Shown here: piece by piece, positions 15,491 through 24,300 of the stretch
How positions within the stretch are numbered: the first letter of the stretch is position 1
Layout of the letters: each line of letters opens with the position of its first letter
Assembly: GCA_900547385.1 (NCBI GenBank)
Contig: URGQ01000004.1
Location: 1 to 51,156, forward strand
Source of the DNA: an uncultured Oscillospiraceae bacterium
GTDB taxonomy: Bacteria > Bacillota > Clostridia > Oscillospirales > Ruminococcaceae
Direction of reading: 5' to 3'
Length of the DNA stretch: 51,156 bases
Notes under the pieces: model-generated
What the model was told of the DNA's origin: nothing
The model's input: only the letters and a program-made list of their open reading frames with translations
The model's database searches: none
Position numbers and translations under genes: made by a program

Positions 15491-16000
15491 TCAGCCCTCA
15501 ACGACCATCTCGAAGATCAGGGCGTTGGTGCCGGTGGAATCCAGCAGGGCGACCATGATGGGGCCGTTCTCGCCCTCAGCAAAGACAGCGGCATAGGTGA
15601 CACCCTCTACCTCGATCTTTACAGTGGTGTCATTTACAGCAGAGTAGGTACCTTCGGGTGCAGTGTCGTTGCCCTGATACAGTGTAACGGTGGTCTCATC
15701 ATTGAAATAGAACTGATAGTAGTCGTCCAGCTGGCTCAAGGTAGCAGTGACCTGATCCTCGGTCATCATTTTGCCATCGACGCAGCCGCCGATAAAGCTC
15801 CAAGCAGTGCCGACCAGATCAGGGACGGTATCCATAAAGGTATACATGGTCAGGACGCTCTGAGCATCCTCGCCGCCCTCATTGGGGGTATCTACGGGGT
15901 CGGGATCGGGGGTGGGGGTGGGCGCGGGCTCATCGCCGCAGGCGGCCAGCGCCAGCAGCATTACAGCAGCCAACAGGATTGCAAGCAGTTTCTTGTTCAT
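15491..16000 (-). CDS. Lipoprotein of unknown function
   Basis: The 169-residue protein has a lipoprotein signal (MNKKLLAILLAAVMLLALAAC, lipobox LAAC). A Pro/Thr/Asp-rich linker (PTPTPDPDPVD) follows, then a small domain of about 120 residues rich in Thr and acidic residues (TVTLYQGNDTAPEGTYS, VTYAAVFAEGENG). The latter looks like a lipocalin-type beta structure often annotated as a DUF in clostridia. I chose the ATG at 16000, with GGAGGAACC in front, over longer frames. It follows the C11 peptidase on the same strand, so the two may be co-expressed. Confidence 0.8.
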   Translation of the reverse strand: MNKKLLAILLAAVMLLALAACGDEPAPTPTPDPDPVDTPNEGGEDAQSVLTMYTFMDTVPDLVGTAWSFIGGCVDGKMMTEDQVTATLSQLDDYYQFYFNDETTVTLYQGNDTAPEGTYSAVNDTTVKIEVEGVTYAAVFAEGENGPIMVALLDSTGTNALIFEMVVEG

Positions 16001-16071
16001 GGTTTGGTTCCTCCAAAAAATTTTTTCTTTTATATAAACCGCGGAGTGCGGTCTATAACGGTAATAATGGT

Positions 16072-18015
16072 TCATTCGTAGATCAGGGTAGAGAGTTCTC
16101 CGCCCTCGCACAGGAAGAATACGCTATCGGAGTAGGCGTAATTATCCATGGCGTCGCGCATCTCAAATACCATGCCGTAGCGGCCGTTCGGCAGCTCCAT
16201 TTCGGCAAAAGAGGTATCAGCGGTCACGGTCAGCTCCTCCACGGCATAGGCCTCCAGGCCATCCTCCCCGGAATAGGAGGAGAGATACCAGATGGTGGTG
16301 AGGGTATCGCCGGGCTGCAGCAGCCGCAGCTCCTTATCGGACATACCGGCTTCGCCAATGCCCTGGCGGGCCCCCAGGATACTCCATTCCTCAGTGGTAA
16401 AGTCGTAGGCGACCTGCAGGTTGTAGGGCTCGCCGTTCAGCAGCACCGGTACGGAGTAGAGGTTATAATCCTCACCCTCAAAGCATAGCTCCATGTAGAC
16501 CATATGCCCATCAATGCCGCCCCATACGCCGCGGAAGTTATCGGAGAAGACACCGTTTTCCCAGTCGGCATTCATGTCGTTATCGGTGCCCAAAAGCAGC
16601 ATGATGTCGTTTTCTTCATCGAAGTAGTACAGCGAAAAGCCAATACCGGCCAGGATGCTGTCGGCTTCCGGCCCCAGGGTGAGATGGGAAACGCCGTTCT
16701 CATCCACCTGCAGCGGCATACCGTCCCAGCCCATGGTGGCCAGGCTCTGTATCTGCGGCAACTCCTCATAGTTCAGGTCGGAGATATACTCCATCCCGTT
16801 GTCATCCAGCTGGCCGGTCAGTTCGTAGGAGTAGAAATATTTGAACGCCTGGCCGGCGCCAACATTGGTGTAGCCATACAGATCGTTCAGGTCGCCATTG
16901 TAGGAATAGTAGCAGGAAAGGCCGGTGGATTCGGTACGGTAGGGCCCGCTGACCCGGTACAGCACGCAGTCCTCCAGGGCTTTCAGCACATCTCCGGCGG
17001 TTTGCAGCAGGCCGGCGCTCTGCCGGGCCATGTGGCCCAGATCCACCATGTTGGTGTAGCCCTGCTCACGGGTGTTGCCGCCGTAGTTTTCGCTTTGTGC
17101 GGCAACGCGGGCAAACCGGGAGAAGAACCCGGGATCCTCGCAGGCAGCGGCCAGCGCTTCAGTGCCAAAGGCCTCATAGGCCTCCAGCAGCGGGCCGGTG
17201 CGGGTCAGGTCGGTCAGGGAAAGGGTGGCGTTGCTGTGGGTGCCTACCGCCTGGCAGCCGGCGTAGTAGGCATCACAGATGACCTCACCCAGTGCGGCGC
17301 CGTCCATGGCGGGATCGGCGGCCAGGGCGCCCAGCCAGCCGGTATAGTCCCATCCGTTGGCGGGCTCCACTTCCTCGGAGGCCACCAGATAGTGCGCGGT
17401 ACCGGCAAAGGTGCCCGCCACATCCACCGTGGCCATCAGGCAGGTATCAAAGCCTACCAGCTCCAGGGGCGGATTGTTTTCATCGGCTTCCCACACCCGG
17501 CCAAAGGCAGTATGCATCTCATCCAGGGTTAGGGAGTCATAGCCGTAGCGTTCATCAAAGGCCGCGCCGCTTACCGAGCCGCCCCCGTGATTCCAAAAGA
17601 GAACGGCAGTCTTTTCAGCCGGGTAATTTTGCTTGCAGTAGCGCAGAAAATCCGTCAGCGTGGCGGCATCGCCCATGCTGGCGGGGGGCAGCTCATCCAC
17701 CAGGGTAAGCCCCTCGCTATCATACACATAGCGCTGCAGAATATCAGCATCGACGACATTGTTCTGCCAGGTCTTGGCGCCGCCGGTTTGGATGATGACC
17801 CGGACATTCTCAGGCAGGGCCACCTCCATCATTTCCATCAGGTCGCTGGTGGCAAAGCCGCCGTTCGATTCCAGGTCGCTGCCGCACAGGTACCAGTAGA
17901 TGGCCCAGGTGCCGGCCTCGGCGTTGGGTTCGGGCGTAGAGATATCTTCTCCACACGCACCAAAGGCCAGCACCAGAAAGAGTGCCAGCAAAGAGCTCAG
18001 TATTCTTTTTTTCAA
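16072..18015 (-). CDS. Clostripain-related cysteine peptidase (C11) lipoprotein
   Basis: A 647-residue surface lipoprotein. The lipobox FGAC ends the signal at about residue 20. A C11 caspase-like domain follows, with WYLCGSDLES, the catalytic His in FWNHGGGS and the catalytic Cys in GFDTCLMA. A C-terminal region of about 300 residues is unassigned. Clostripain-type enzymes cut after Arg or Lys. The start is unusual: TTG at 18015 lies 8 bases after GGAGG and gives MKKRILSSLLALFLVL. The ATG at 18030 overlaps that Shine-Dalgarno sequence and would weaken the signal peptide. It is divergent from the LytTR regulator. Confidence 0.88.
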   Translation of the reverse strand: MKKRILSSLLALFLVLAFGACGEDISTPEPNAEAGTWAIYWYLCGSDLESNGGFATSDLMEMMEVALPENVRVIIQTGGAKTWQNNVVDADILQRYVYDSEGLTLVDELPPASMGDAATLTDFLRYCKQNYPAEKTAVLFWNHGGGSVSGAAFDERYGYDSLTLDEMHTAFGRVWEADENNPPLELVGFDTCLMATVDVAGTFAGTAHYLVASEEVEPANGWDYTGWLGALAADPAMDGAALGEVICDAYYAGCQAVGTHSNATLSLTDLTRTGPLLEAYEAFGTEALAAACEDPGFFSRFARVAAQSENYGGNTREQGYTNMVDLGHMARQSAGLLQTAGDVLKALEDCVLYRVSGPYRTESTGLSCYYSYNGDLNDLYGYTNVGAGQAFKYFYSYELTGQLDDNGMEYISDLNYEELPQIQSLATMGWDGMPLQVDENGVSHLTLGPEADSILAGIGFSLYYFDEENDIMLLLGTDNDMNADWENGVFSDNFRGVWGGIDGHMVYMELCFEGEDYNLYSVPVLLNGEPYNLQVAYDFTTEEWSILGARQGIGEAGMSDKELRLLQPGDTLTTIWYLSSYSGEDGLEAYAVEELTVTADTSFAEMELPNGRYGMVFEMRDAMDNYAYSDSVFFLCEGGELSTLIYE

Positions 18016-18164
18016 GGGCAGTTCCTCCATGTTGATTGGGTACAAAAGGATAATTGCGACAAGAGCACACTATTCAATTACCCTCATTGTAGCATGGGAA
18101 AGCAAGTGGAAATGGCCCAAGTGCGAAATGCGAAAAAATCGGTGTGAAATGCAGCGCGATATAG

Positions 18165-18193
18165 TTGCAAAATCGACATGGATAAAATAGAAT
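18165..18193 (+). promoter_or_regulatory. Promoter of the LytTR/GHKL pair
   Basis: TTGCAA (18165-18170), 17 bases, TAGAAT (18188-18193), 29 bases before the ATG. The TAGAATAAG end recurs at the udk promoter. Confidence 0.6.
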
Positions 18194-18222
18194 AAGACTA
18201 ACGACAAGAGGAGGTGAGGGGC

Positions 18223-18939
18223 ATGCTGCGCATTGGCGTATGTGATGACGATAGAGAATTCCGGCAGCGCTTGGTGCAGATGATCCGCATCTGGTCGGAT
18301 CACAGCGGGATCCCCACCGAGCTGTATCCCTTTGATAACGGGGACGAGCTCATCGCCAAAAACGCGGCCTTCCGCATGGATATCATCCTGCTGGATATTG
18401 TGATGCCGCTGCTGAACGGGATGGATACCGCGCGGGAGCTGCGCGCGCAGGATACTGCGGTAAAGATCATCTTTTTGACCTCCTCTCCGGAATTCGCTTT
18501 GGAATCCTACGAGGTAAGGGCACAGGATTACCTGCTCAAGCCCGTTACCTACGAGCGGCTGCGGCGGGCCCTGGAGGATTGCAGCCACCTTTTCGAGGCG
18601 GAGCCGAAAAACATGGTGCTGAAGACCTCCTTCGGCTTCCAGAAGCTCTATTTCCACGACATCGAATACGCTGAAGCCCAGAATAAACGGGTGGTATTCT
18701 ATCTGCGCGGAGATAAGGTGGTGGAAACCTCCGAACCGCTGCGTTCTTTTGAGGAGCGCCTGACCGTCAGCAGCGGGTTCTTCAAGTGCCACCGCAGCTA
18801 CCTGGTGTACCTGCCCAATGTCGATCACTTTAATAATAACGAGATCTTTACCAAATCCGGCCGCAGCATTCCCATCGCGAGGGGCTACGGCAAAGCCTTT
18901 CAGGAGGCTTATTTCGCGCATATGTTCCAAGAGGAATAA
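18223..18939 (+). CDS. LytTR-family response regulator (AgrA-like)
   Basis: 238 residues. The receiver domain (about 1-115) has the acidic pocket CDDD, the phosphoacceptor LLDIVMP (Asp near 55) and the Lys in LLKPV. A LytTR DNA-binding domain (about 135-235) has FHDIEYAEAQNKRVVFYL, FFKCHRSYLVYLPNV and a GRSIPIARGYGKAF end. AGGAGG lies 8 bases before ATG 18223; an in-frame GTG at 18214 overlaps that site. It is followed 17 bases later by its likely histidine kinase. Typical targets are peptide-signalling or surface-protein genes, and the adjacent C11 protease is a candidate. Confidence 0.94.
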   Translation: MLRIGVCDDDREFRQRLVQMIRIWSDHSGIPTELYPFDNGDELIAKNAAFRMDIILLDIVMPLLNGMDTARELRAQDTAVKIIFLTSSPEFALESYEVRAQDYLLKPVTYERLRRALEDCSHLFEAEPKNMVLKTSFGFQKLYFHDIEYAEAQNKRVVFYLRGDKVVETSEPLRSFEERLTVSSGFFKCHRSYLVYLPNVDHFNNNEIFTKSGRSIPIARGYGKAFQEAYFAHMFQEE

Positions 18940-18956
18940 AGAAAGAAGGGACCTCC

Positions 18957-20225
18957 ATGCTGGAAAGCATATTGGCTGTGCTGCATAATGCTACTACGCT
19001 TCTGTTTGGCGTTTACATATCTGCAGCCTTCCTGGGTGTTCGCATGAACCGCCACAATGTCTTTACTCTGCTCATTTTTTCCGGCGCGGTGGGAATCATC
19101 TATATCGCTGCTTACCTGGGCCTGGGCACCGAGGGTACCGAAAAAATCTATCCTCTTATTATCCACTTGCCGCTGGTGCTGTTCCTTTCCCGCTACTATA
19201 AGTACAAACCGGCGCTTTCCGTCCTTTCGGTGCTTACTGCCTATCTTTGCTGCCAGATCAGCAAGTGGGTGGGCCTGGTGGCCTATGCTGCCATGCCCCA
19301 GATGTGGATCTACTACGCGGTACGCATCACCGTCACAGTCATCACCTTCATTATCCTTATACGGTTTGTCTCCGATGCTACCGCGCAGCTGTTGCAAAAG
19401 CCCACTCGGTCCCTCCTCATCTTGGGCCTAATGCCCCTAGTCTACTATGTGTTTGATTATATCACCGGCGTATATACCACGCTGCTGTATTCCGGCCGGG
19501 AGGTCGTAACGGAATTTTTGGGCTTTGTGCTGTGCATCGCCTACATCCTGTTCCTGTTCATGTATTTTAAGCAGTATGAGGAAAAACGGGAAGCGGAGCT
19601 GCGCAACCAGCTGATGGAAATGAAGCGTACTCAGTCCGAAAAAGAGATCGAGGCAATCAAACGCTCCCAATATGAAATTTCCATCCTGCGGCATGATATG
19701 CGCCACTTCCTCACCAATATTTCCGGCTACATCGAAAATGGCGAGACCGAAAAGGCGCAGGAATTCATCCGCGAGGTCATCACCGCCACCGATAATACCG
19801 CCACCCAGTGTTACAGCAAAAATGAGGTAGTCAATCTGATCCTCTCCTCCTACGAGGAAAAGATCAAAGCCGGCGGCATCGAGTTCAAATACTCGGTGCA
19901 GATACCGGAGGAACTGCCCTATTCCGAGGTGGATCTGACCGCCATTCTCTCCAACGCGCTGGAAAATGCTATACACGCGGTCAAAAAGCTGCCGCCGGAA
20001 AAACGCTATATCGAGCTGGACCTGCGCATGAAGGAAAACAAGCTGCTCATTTCCATCAAGAATACCTTTGCCGAAGCTCCGGAGCTGCGGGACGGCCTGC
20101 CGGTGGCCAAGGAAGAAGGTCATGGCTTTGGCAGCCAAAGCATCCGTTATGTGGCGGAAAAGCTGCACGGCAATTGCCAGTTCTCGGTGGTGGATGACCG
20201 CTTTGTACTGCGGGTAGTGCTGTAA
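18957..20225 (+). CDS. GHKL-type sensor histidine kinase (AgrC-like)
   Basis: 422 residues: six or so hydrophobic segments in 1-205, a linker helix (RNQLMEMKRTQSEKEIEAI), a phosphoacceptor region ISILRHDMRHFL (His near 245), and a GHKL ATPase domain with LTAILSNALENAIHA (N box) and GHGFGSQS (G box). This is the AgrC/ComD class that senses peptides. No agrD or agrB-like gene is seen nearby. AAAGAAGGG lies in front. A terminator follows. Confidence 0.92.
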   Translation: MLESILAVLHNATTLLFGVYISAAFLGVRMNRHNVFTLLIFSGAVGIIYIAAYLGLGTEGTEKIYPLIIHLPLVLFLSRYYKYKPALSVLSVLTAYLCCQISKWVGLVAYAAMPQMWIYYAVRITVTVITFIILIRFVSDATAQLLQKPTRSLLILGLMPLVYYVFDYITGVYTTLLYSGREVVTEFLGFVLCIAYILFLFMYFKQYEEKREAELRNQLMEMKRTQSEKEIEAIKRSQYEISILRHDMRHFLTNISGYIENGETEKAQEFIREVITATDNTATQCYSKNEVVNLILSSYEEKIKAGGIEFKYSVQIPEELPYSEVDLTAILSNALENAIHAVKKLPPEKRYIELDLRMKENKLLISIKNTFAEAPELRDGLPVAKEEGHGFGSQSIRYVAEKLHGNCQFSVVDDRFVLRVVL

Positions 20226-20237
20226 GCCGTAATACAT

Positions 20238-20272
20238 AAAGGGAGATACCGGTGTGGGTACCTCCCTTTTTT
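20238..20272 (+). terminator. Terminator of the two-component operon
   Basis: GGGAGaTACC pairs with GGTAcCTCCC around a 6-nt loop, followed by a T run. Confidence 0.75.
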
Positions 20273-20326
20273 CGCAAAGGAATGCCCCCGGCCGGGCTCT
20301 CCGGCGGGAGGCAGTATTTTATGGGA

Positions 20327-21658
20327 TCAGAACGCGACCTTCATAAACAGGGCAACGCAGCACAGGATAACAGCCAGCGGAACATAAAGGTACCGGCCGA
20401 TGCCATACCACAGGCGGCCGTGGGTCTTCCCGCTGCCGGTATTGATGGCCGAAAGCAGCTCGTCCTTTTTCATTACATAGAACCAGGAAACAGCGCCCAG
20501 CGTAGCGCCGATGGGGATGATATAGATGGAAACAAGATCCATCCACGGCCCCCATTGGGAGATGGTCTCCATACCGATGCCGAAGCCAAGGCACAGTACG
20601 GCCAGGATGATGAGGGTAGCGGTGCGGCTCAGCCGGGGGAACCGGTTCTGGAGCGATTCCGCCACGGCCTCGAACATGTTTTGCAGCGAGCTGACCCCGG
20701 CAAAGATCATGGCGATATACAGGATAACGGCAAACAGCTGACCTAGGGGAATATCCTGCAAAATGGTGGGCAGCGTGACAAACAGCAGGCTGGGTCCCGC
20801 GCCTACATCCAGCCCGTAGGAAAAGCAGGCCGGGATAATAACCAGCGCGGCCACCACCGCGGCGATGGTATCAAACAGGGCGGTATGCTGCGCCACTCCC
20901 ACCACATCCTCCTGCGGAGAGAGATAAGCCCCGTAGACGATCATGCCGCTACCGGTGACCGAAAGCGAGAAAAACGCCTGCCCCATGGCCCAGATCCAGA
21001 TCATGGGGTCAGCCAGGGCTTCCCACCGCGGGGTAAACATAAATTGATATCCCTCCGCGGCACCGGGCAGGAAAAATACCCGCACCGCCAGCACTAGGAA
21101 GATGAGGAAAAACAGCGGCATCATGATCTTGTTGGTCTTCTCTATGCTGTGCGCACCCAGGAACAGCGTAAGCAGGGTACCCACCACTACGATGATATGA
21201 TAAGGCACCACCGAATAGGGCTGCGCCGAAAAGGAAGCGAACCAGGCGGCGGCATCGGCGGTCATCAGGGTGCCGGTCAGGGAATCCACCAGCGCTTTCA
21301 GTACATAGGTAACAATGACAGCATACCCGATAGCGATGCACAGGGAGCCCGCCAGCGGCAGCCAGCCCAGCACACCGCCCACCTTCCCGGCTGTTTCTCC
21401 GCGGGTGGCCCAGGCATTGCGGTAGGCCCCCAGGGTGCCGGTGGCCGCCCGCCGCCCCATAGCGAATTCCGCCGGAAGACCGACATAGCTGAAGATAAAG
21501 ACAAACAGCAGGTAGATCAGCAGGAAAGCCCCGCCGCCGTTGCTGCCCAGTTTATTGGGGAAGCCCCATACATTGGCCATCCCCACCGCCGAACCGACCG
21601 AGGCCAGAATGAAGCCCCACCGGCTGGCAAAGCTCCGTGTGCTTTTTTGATGTTTCAT
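20327..21658 (-). CDS. Sodium-dependent neurotransmitter-symporter-family transporter (NSS)
   Basis: The 443-residue membrane protein has the NSS N-terminal signature (FILASVGSAVGMANVWGFPN, then NGGGAFLLIY) in helix 1. I count about eleven to twelve spans, matching bacterial LeuT-fold members with 11. The family imports amino acids with sodium. The substrate cannot be read from the sequence. The ATG at 21658 follows GGAG, and 9 in-frame codons further upstream are not needed. It is convergent with the two-component operon. Confidence 0.92.
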   Translation of the reverse strand: MKHQKSTRSFASRWGFILASVGSAVGMANVWGFPNKLGSNGGGAFLLIYLLFVFIFSYVGLPAEFAMGRRAATGTLGAYRNAWATRGETAGKVGGVLGWLPLAGSLCIAIGYAVIVTYVLKALVDSLTGTLMTADAAAWFASFSAQPYSVVPYHIIVVVGTLLTLFLGAHSIEKTNKIMMPLFFLIFLVLAVRVFFLPGAAEGYQFMFTPRWEALADPMIWIWAMGQAFFSLSVTGSGMIVYGAYLSPQEDVVGVAQHTALFDTIAAVVAALVIIPACFSYGLDVGAGPSLLFVTLPTILQDIPLGQLFAVILYIAMIFAGVSSLQNMFEAVAESLQNRFPRLSRTATLIILAVLCLGFGIGMETISQWGPWMDLVSIYIIPIGATLGAVSWFYVMKKDELLSAINTGSGKTHGRLWYGIGRYLYVPLAVILCCVALFMKVAF

Positions 21659-21815
21659 TTCATTTTCTCCGTTTCCATAGAACAAGCCGTGCCTCGCGGC
21701 CGGCTTGCTGCTCCTTGCTATTTTAGCGCTTTACATCGAAAAAGTCAATATAACCCCCGCCCGGTATTCCAAATATCCGCAAAAATATGCTTGACAAATT
21801 AAGGAGGACAACACC

Positions 21816-22070
21816 ATGCAGAAATTGCAGATCGGCAGAGTTTACCGCCACTTTAAAGGCGATTATTACCTGGTGGAGGGCCTGGCGCACGATTCAGAAA
21901 GCGGCGTACCCTGTGTCATCTACCGCAAGCTGTACGGGGATGGCGGCCTGTGGGTCCGCCCGCTGGAGATGTTCCTCAGCCGGGTAGACCGGGAAAAATA
22001 CCCGGAGGTCCGCCAGGAATACCGCTTCCAGCTGCAGGAGATCGCCAGTGTGGCGCATCACGGGGAGTGA
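21816..22070 (+). CDS. DUF1653 family protein
   Basis: An 84-residue protein with the DUF1653 layout (GRVYRHFKGDYYLVEGLAHDSE, CVIYRKLYGDGGLWVRPLEMFL, C-terminal YRFQ). The family is small and soluble with unknown function. AAGGAGGACA precedes the ATG. It lies at the edge of the mobile-element scar: the degraded KTR gene begins 10 bases after its stop. Confidence 0.88.
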   Translation: MQKLQIGRVYRHFKGDYYLVEGLAHDSESGVPCVIYRKLYGDGGLWVRPLEMFLSRVDREKYPEVRQEYRFQLQEIASVAHHGE

Positions 22071-22079
22071 GGCTGTCCC

Positions 22080-22280
22080 ATGGAGTGTGAAAAGATCTAC
22101 TGGGTGCTGTGCCCGGCCTGCTGGGGCAAAACCCGCACCTAGATCCGGGAGGATACCGTACCGGAAAACTTCCCGCTGTTCTGCCCCAAGTGTAAACAGA
22201 CCTTCCTGGTGGCAGCCAACAGTGGAAAAATAGAATACAGAGCAATCATGCCAGACGCAGAGACGCAGAGCCGAACTTGA
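22080..22280 (+). pseudogene. Cysteine-rich KTR-domain gene with an in-frame amber codon
   Basis: The reading frame encodes MECEKIYWVLCPAC…KTRT, then TAG at 22140-22142, and continues without other stops (IREDTVPENFPLFCPKCKQ…). Intact relatives, known from Tn916-like conjugative transposons, have the KTR motif followed by IRED and a second CPKC knuckle. The amber therefore looks like a point mutation of CAG or similar within an otherwise intact 66-residue gene. The product would be a zinc-ribbon-like protein of unknown role. A terminator overlaps its 3' end. Confidence 0.82.
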
Positions 22281-22308
22281 TCCCATTCCAGGTTTGCTCT
22301 GCGTTTTT
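22263..22308 (+). terminator. Terminator overlapping the end of the KTR gene
   Basis: ACGCAGAGC (22263-22271) pairs with GCTCTGCGT (22296-22304), followed by TTTT. Confidence 0.65.
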
Positions 22309-22389
22309 GCGTCGAAGGAAAGGAGACAGAACCCCTATGAAAGAAATTACCGTACGCCTGCTGCTGGCTGCGGCAGTGCTTATGCATGA

Positions 22390-23370
22390 TATCCCGGCAC
22401 GGAGGCGCTGCTGTGGCTGGAGATTATCCGCAGCTCGGTGGAAAAGACCACCTTTTCCTCTTACACGCAGATGGTAAAGGGAAAGATTGCACCGTATTTC
22501 CGAAACACCGGACTGACGCTGGACGGAATCCAAGCCAAGCACATTCAGAGCTTTTATCTGCATGAGCTGAAAACCGTGTCGCCCGGTACGGTGATCCACT
22601 ATCACGCCAATATCCACAAGGCACTGAAATACGCCGTCAAAATGGACCTGATTCCCTTCGACCCCGCCGACAAGGTGGAGCGCCCCAAGAAGCAGCGGTA
22701 CATTGCAGACTATTACCGGCAGGAGGAGCTGGAGAGGCTGCTGGAAGCGTCCAAGGATCATCCGTACTCCCTGCTGATTCAGATGACCGCCTTTTACGGC
22801 CTGCGCCGCAGCGAGGCGCTGGGGCTGAAATGGGACGCCATCGACTTTGAGCGAGACACCATCACCATTAAGCACATTGTAACCAACGCAAAGATAGACG
22901 GCAAATGTGAAATCGTCTGCGCCGACCGTGCCAAGACGAAATCCAGCCTGTGCTCCCTGCCGCTGGTCAGCAACATCCGGGAAAAGCTGCTGGCGCTGAG
23001 GGAGCAGCAAAAGGAGAACCGGCGCGTATGCGGAAATTGCTACAGCAAAAAGTATGACGGCTATGTTTTTGTGGATGCCATGGGCAATATCTTCAACCCC
23101 AGAAGCGTTACCGCCAATTTCAGCAAGCTGCTGGAGCAGAACGGTCTGCGGCACATTCGCTTTCACGATTTGCGTCACAGCTGCGCCTCACTGCTTTTGG
23201 CGAACGATGTGCCTCTGAAGCAAATACAGGAGTGGCTGGGTCACAGCGACATCGGCACGACGGCGAATATTTACAGCCATTTGGATTACAAGTCCAAGAT
23301 CACCTCGGCAAATGTAATGGACAATATCCTGACTCTGCCGGATACAGGGCAGAACGGCTGGCACACCTGA
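22390..23370 (+). pseudogene. Tyrosine recombinase (phage/ICE integrase), 5'-truncated
   Basis: The frame opens right after a TGA at 22387, with no ATG. The recognisable sequence begins within the core-binding domain (LEIIRSSVEKTTFSSYTQMV). The catalytic domain is intact: Arg in GLRRSEALGLKW, Lys region, HDLRHS (His-x-x-Arg), GHSDIGTT and the Tyr in IYSHLDYKS. Full-length relatives have about 380 residues with an N-terminal arm-binding domain, absent here. A GTG at 22438 could give a 310-residue protein. It lies 91 bases from the 3' end of tRNA-Ser, a usual attachment site. A remnant of an integrated element is most likely. Confidence 0.85.
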
Positions 23371-23418
23371 GCTCTTGCCGAAAATCATGTACGCCGATGT
23401 GACCTTGAGAGAAAAGAA

Positions 23419-23462
23419 AAGCCCAGTCATATGGGCAAAAGCCTTGATATGACTGGGTTTTT
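23419..23462 (+). terminator. Terminator after the integrase
   Basis: CCCAGTCATAT pairs with ATATGACTGGG, followed by TTTTT, just before the 3' end of tRNA-Ser. Confidence 0.85.
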
Positions 23463-23550
23463 GGCGGAGAGTTAGGGATTCGAACCCTAGGTTCCTTTTG
23501 GGAACACGACATTTCGAGTGTCGCACCTTCGACCTCTCGGACAACTCTCC
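23462..23550 (-). tRNA. tRNA-Ser (anticodon CGA)
   Basis: On the minus strand the acceptor arm GGAGAGTT pairs with AACTCTCC, and the anticodon loop CTCGAAA (anticodon CGA) is closed by CGACA/TGTCG. The long variable arm (GTTCCCAAAAGGAAC) is typical of Ser, and the T arm has GGTTCGAATCC. G-CCA is encoded at the 3' end. It reads UCG codons. The integrase remnant abuts its 3' end, consistent with a tRNA attachment site. Confidence 0.96.
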
Positions 23551-23560
23551 GTATATCTCA

Positions 23561-23589
23561 AGTGTAATCCTTGCTCCGGAAGAATGCAA
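23561..23589 (-). promoter_or_regulatory. Promoter of tRNA-Ser
   Basis: On the minus strand TTGCAT (23584-23589), 17 bases, TACACT (23561-23566), 10 bases before the tRNA start. From 23590 to 23841 I see no gene or clear repeat, only A-rich intergenic DNA. Confidence 0.6.
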
Positions 23590-23841
23590 GAAAAACACGC
23601 AAGAACGATATGAAATTGTGAAATCCGAACCCGCACAAAGCCCTGCGCGGCGGATATTTTCAGCGGACGAAACGGCCGGAGCTTCCAAAAATTTCGAGTC
23701 AGTCCCGTCATGACCACTTCAATACCTCTCCATATGATGTAACGCCATTTATTCTACTATACTCCGCGGGAAAATGCAAGGGTGTGGAGAAAGGCGATTG
23801 GCAAAAAAGCAAAACTTTTCGCAAAAAACGCAAAAAAGCAA

Positions 23842-23870
23842 TTGACTATTTCTTTTTGATGTGGTAATAT
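23842..23870 (+). promoter_or_regulatory. Promoter of tRNA-Arg
   Basis: TTGACT (23842-23847), 17 bases, TAATAT (23865-23870), 22 bases before the tRNA. Confidence 0.75.
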
Positions 23871-23892
23871 AATTAAGCTGTCAAAGGCAAAT

Positions 23893-23969
23893 GCGCTGTT
23901 AGCTCAGCTGGATAGAGCGTCTGGCTACGGACCAGAAGGCCAGGGGTTCGAATCCCTTACAGCGCGCCA
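23893..23969 (+). tRNA. tRNA-Arg (anticodon ACG)
   Basis: The acceptor arm GCGCTGT pairs with ACAGCGC. The D arm is GCTCAGCTGGATAGAGC, the anticodon loop CTACGGA (anticodon ACG) sits in TCTGG/CCAGA, and the T loop is GGTTCGAATCC. CCA is encoded. A34 would be edited to inosine to read CGU, CGC and CGA. Confidence 0.97.
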
Positions 23970-23971
23970 TT

Positions 23972-24005
23972 CCGCCACAGGCTATCCACTGTGGCGGCTT
24001 TTTTA
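23972..24005 (+). terminator. Terminator after tRNA-Arg
   Basis: CCGCCACAG, an 8-nt loop, CTGTGGCGG, then C and a T run. Confidence 0.9.
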
Positions 24006-24030
24006 TATCTATTGGAGGGAGGGATGTGCG

Positions 24031-24300
24031 GTGAGTTGGTGGGTGTATGTGCTGGAGTGCCGGGATGGCACCCTGTATACCGGCTGCACCGATGACATCC
24101 CCCGGCGGCTGGCGGCGCACAATGCCGGCCGCGGTGCCAAATATACCCGTGGCCGTGGGCCGGTGACGCTGCGCTACCGGGAGGAGACCCTGGATAAACC
24201 AGCTGCCCTGCGGCGGGAGGCGGCCATCAAGCGGCTGAGCAGAACTGGAAAGCAAGCCTTGATTGATGTATACAATAAGGAGAACAAAGATGAAATATAA
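24031..24300 (+). CDS. GIY-YIG domain protein (UPF0213/YhbQ-like)
   Basis: The 89-residue single-domain GIY-YIG protein shows WVYVLECRDGTLYTGCTDDIPRRLAAHN, AKYTRGRGPVTL and a C-terminal AAIKRLSRTGKQALI, which match the YhbQ/UPF0213 family. The second YIG tyrosine position reads TGC instead of the commoner TGY. These are putative small nucleases linked to DNA repair. The start is GTG 24031 with GGAGGGAGGG upstream. Its 3' end overlaps the start of the next gene by 11 bases. Confidence 0.9.
   Translation: MSWWVYVLECRDGTLYTGCTDDIPRRLAAHNAGRGAKYTRGRGPVTLRYREETLDKPAALRREAAIKRLSRTGKQALIDVYNKENKDEI

Noticed and set aside
22337..22477. A short frame beginning MKEITVRLLLAAAVLMHD before the integrase
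   Set aside because: It has a ribosome-binding site but runs out of frame into the integrase sequence. It is probably a fragment created by the deletion rather than a gene, though a small leader peptide cannot be excluded.
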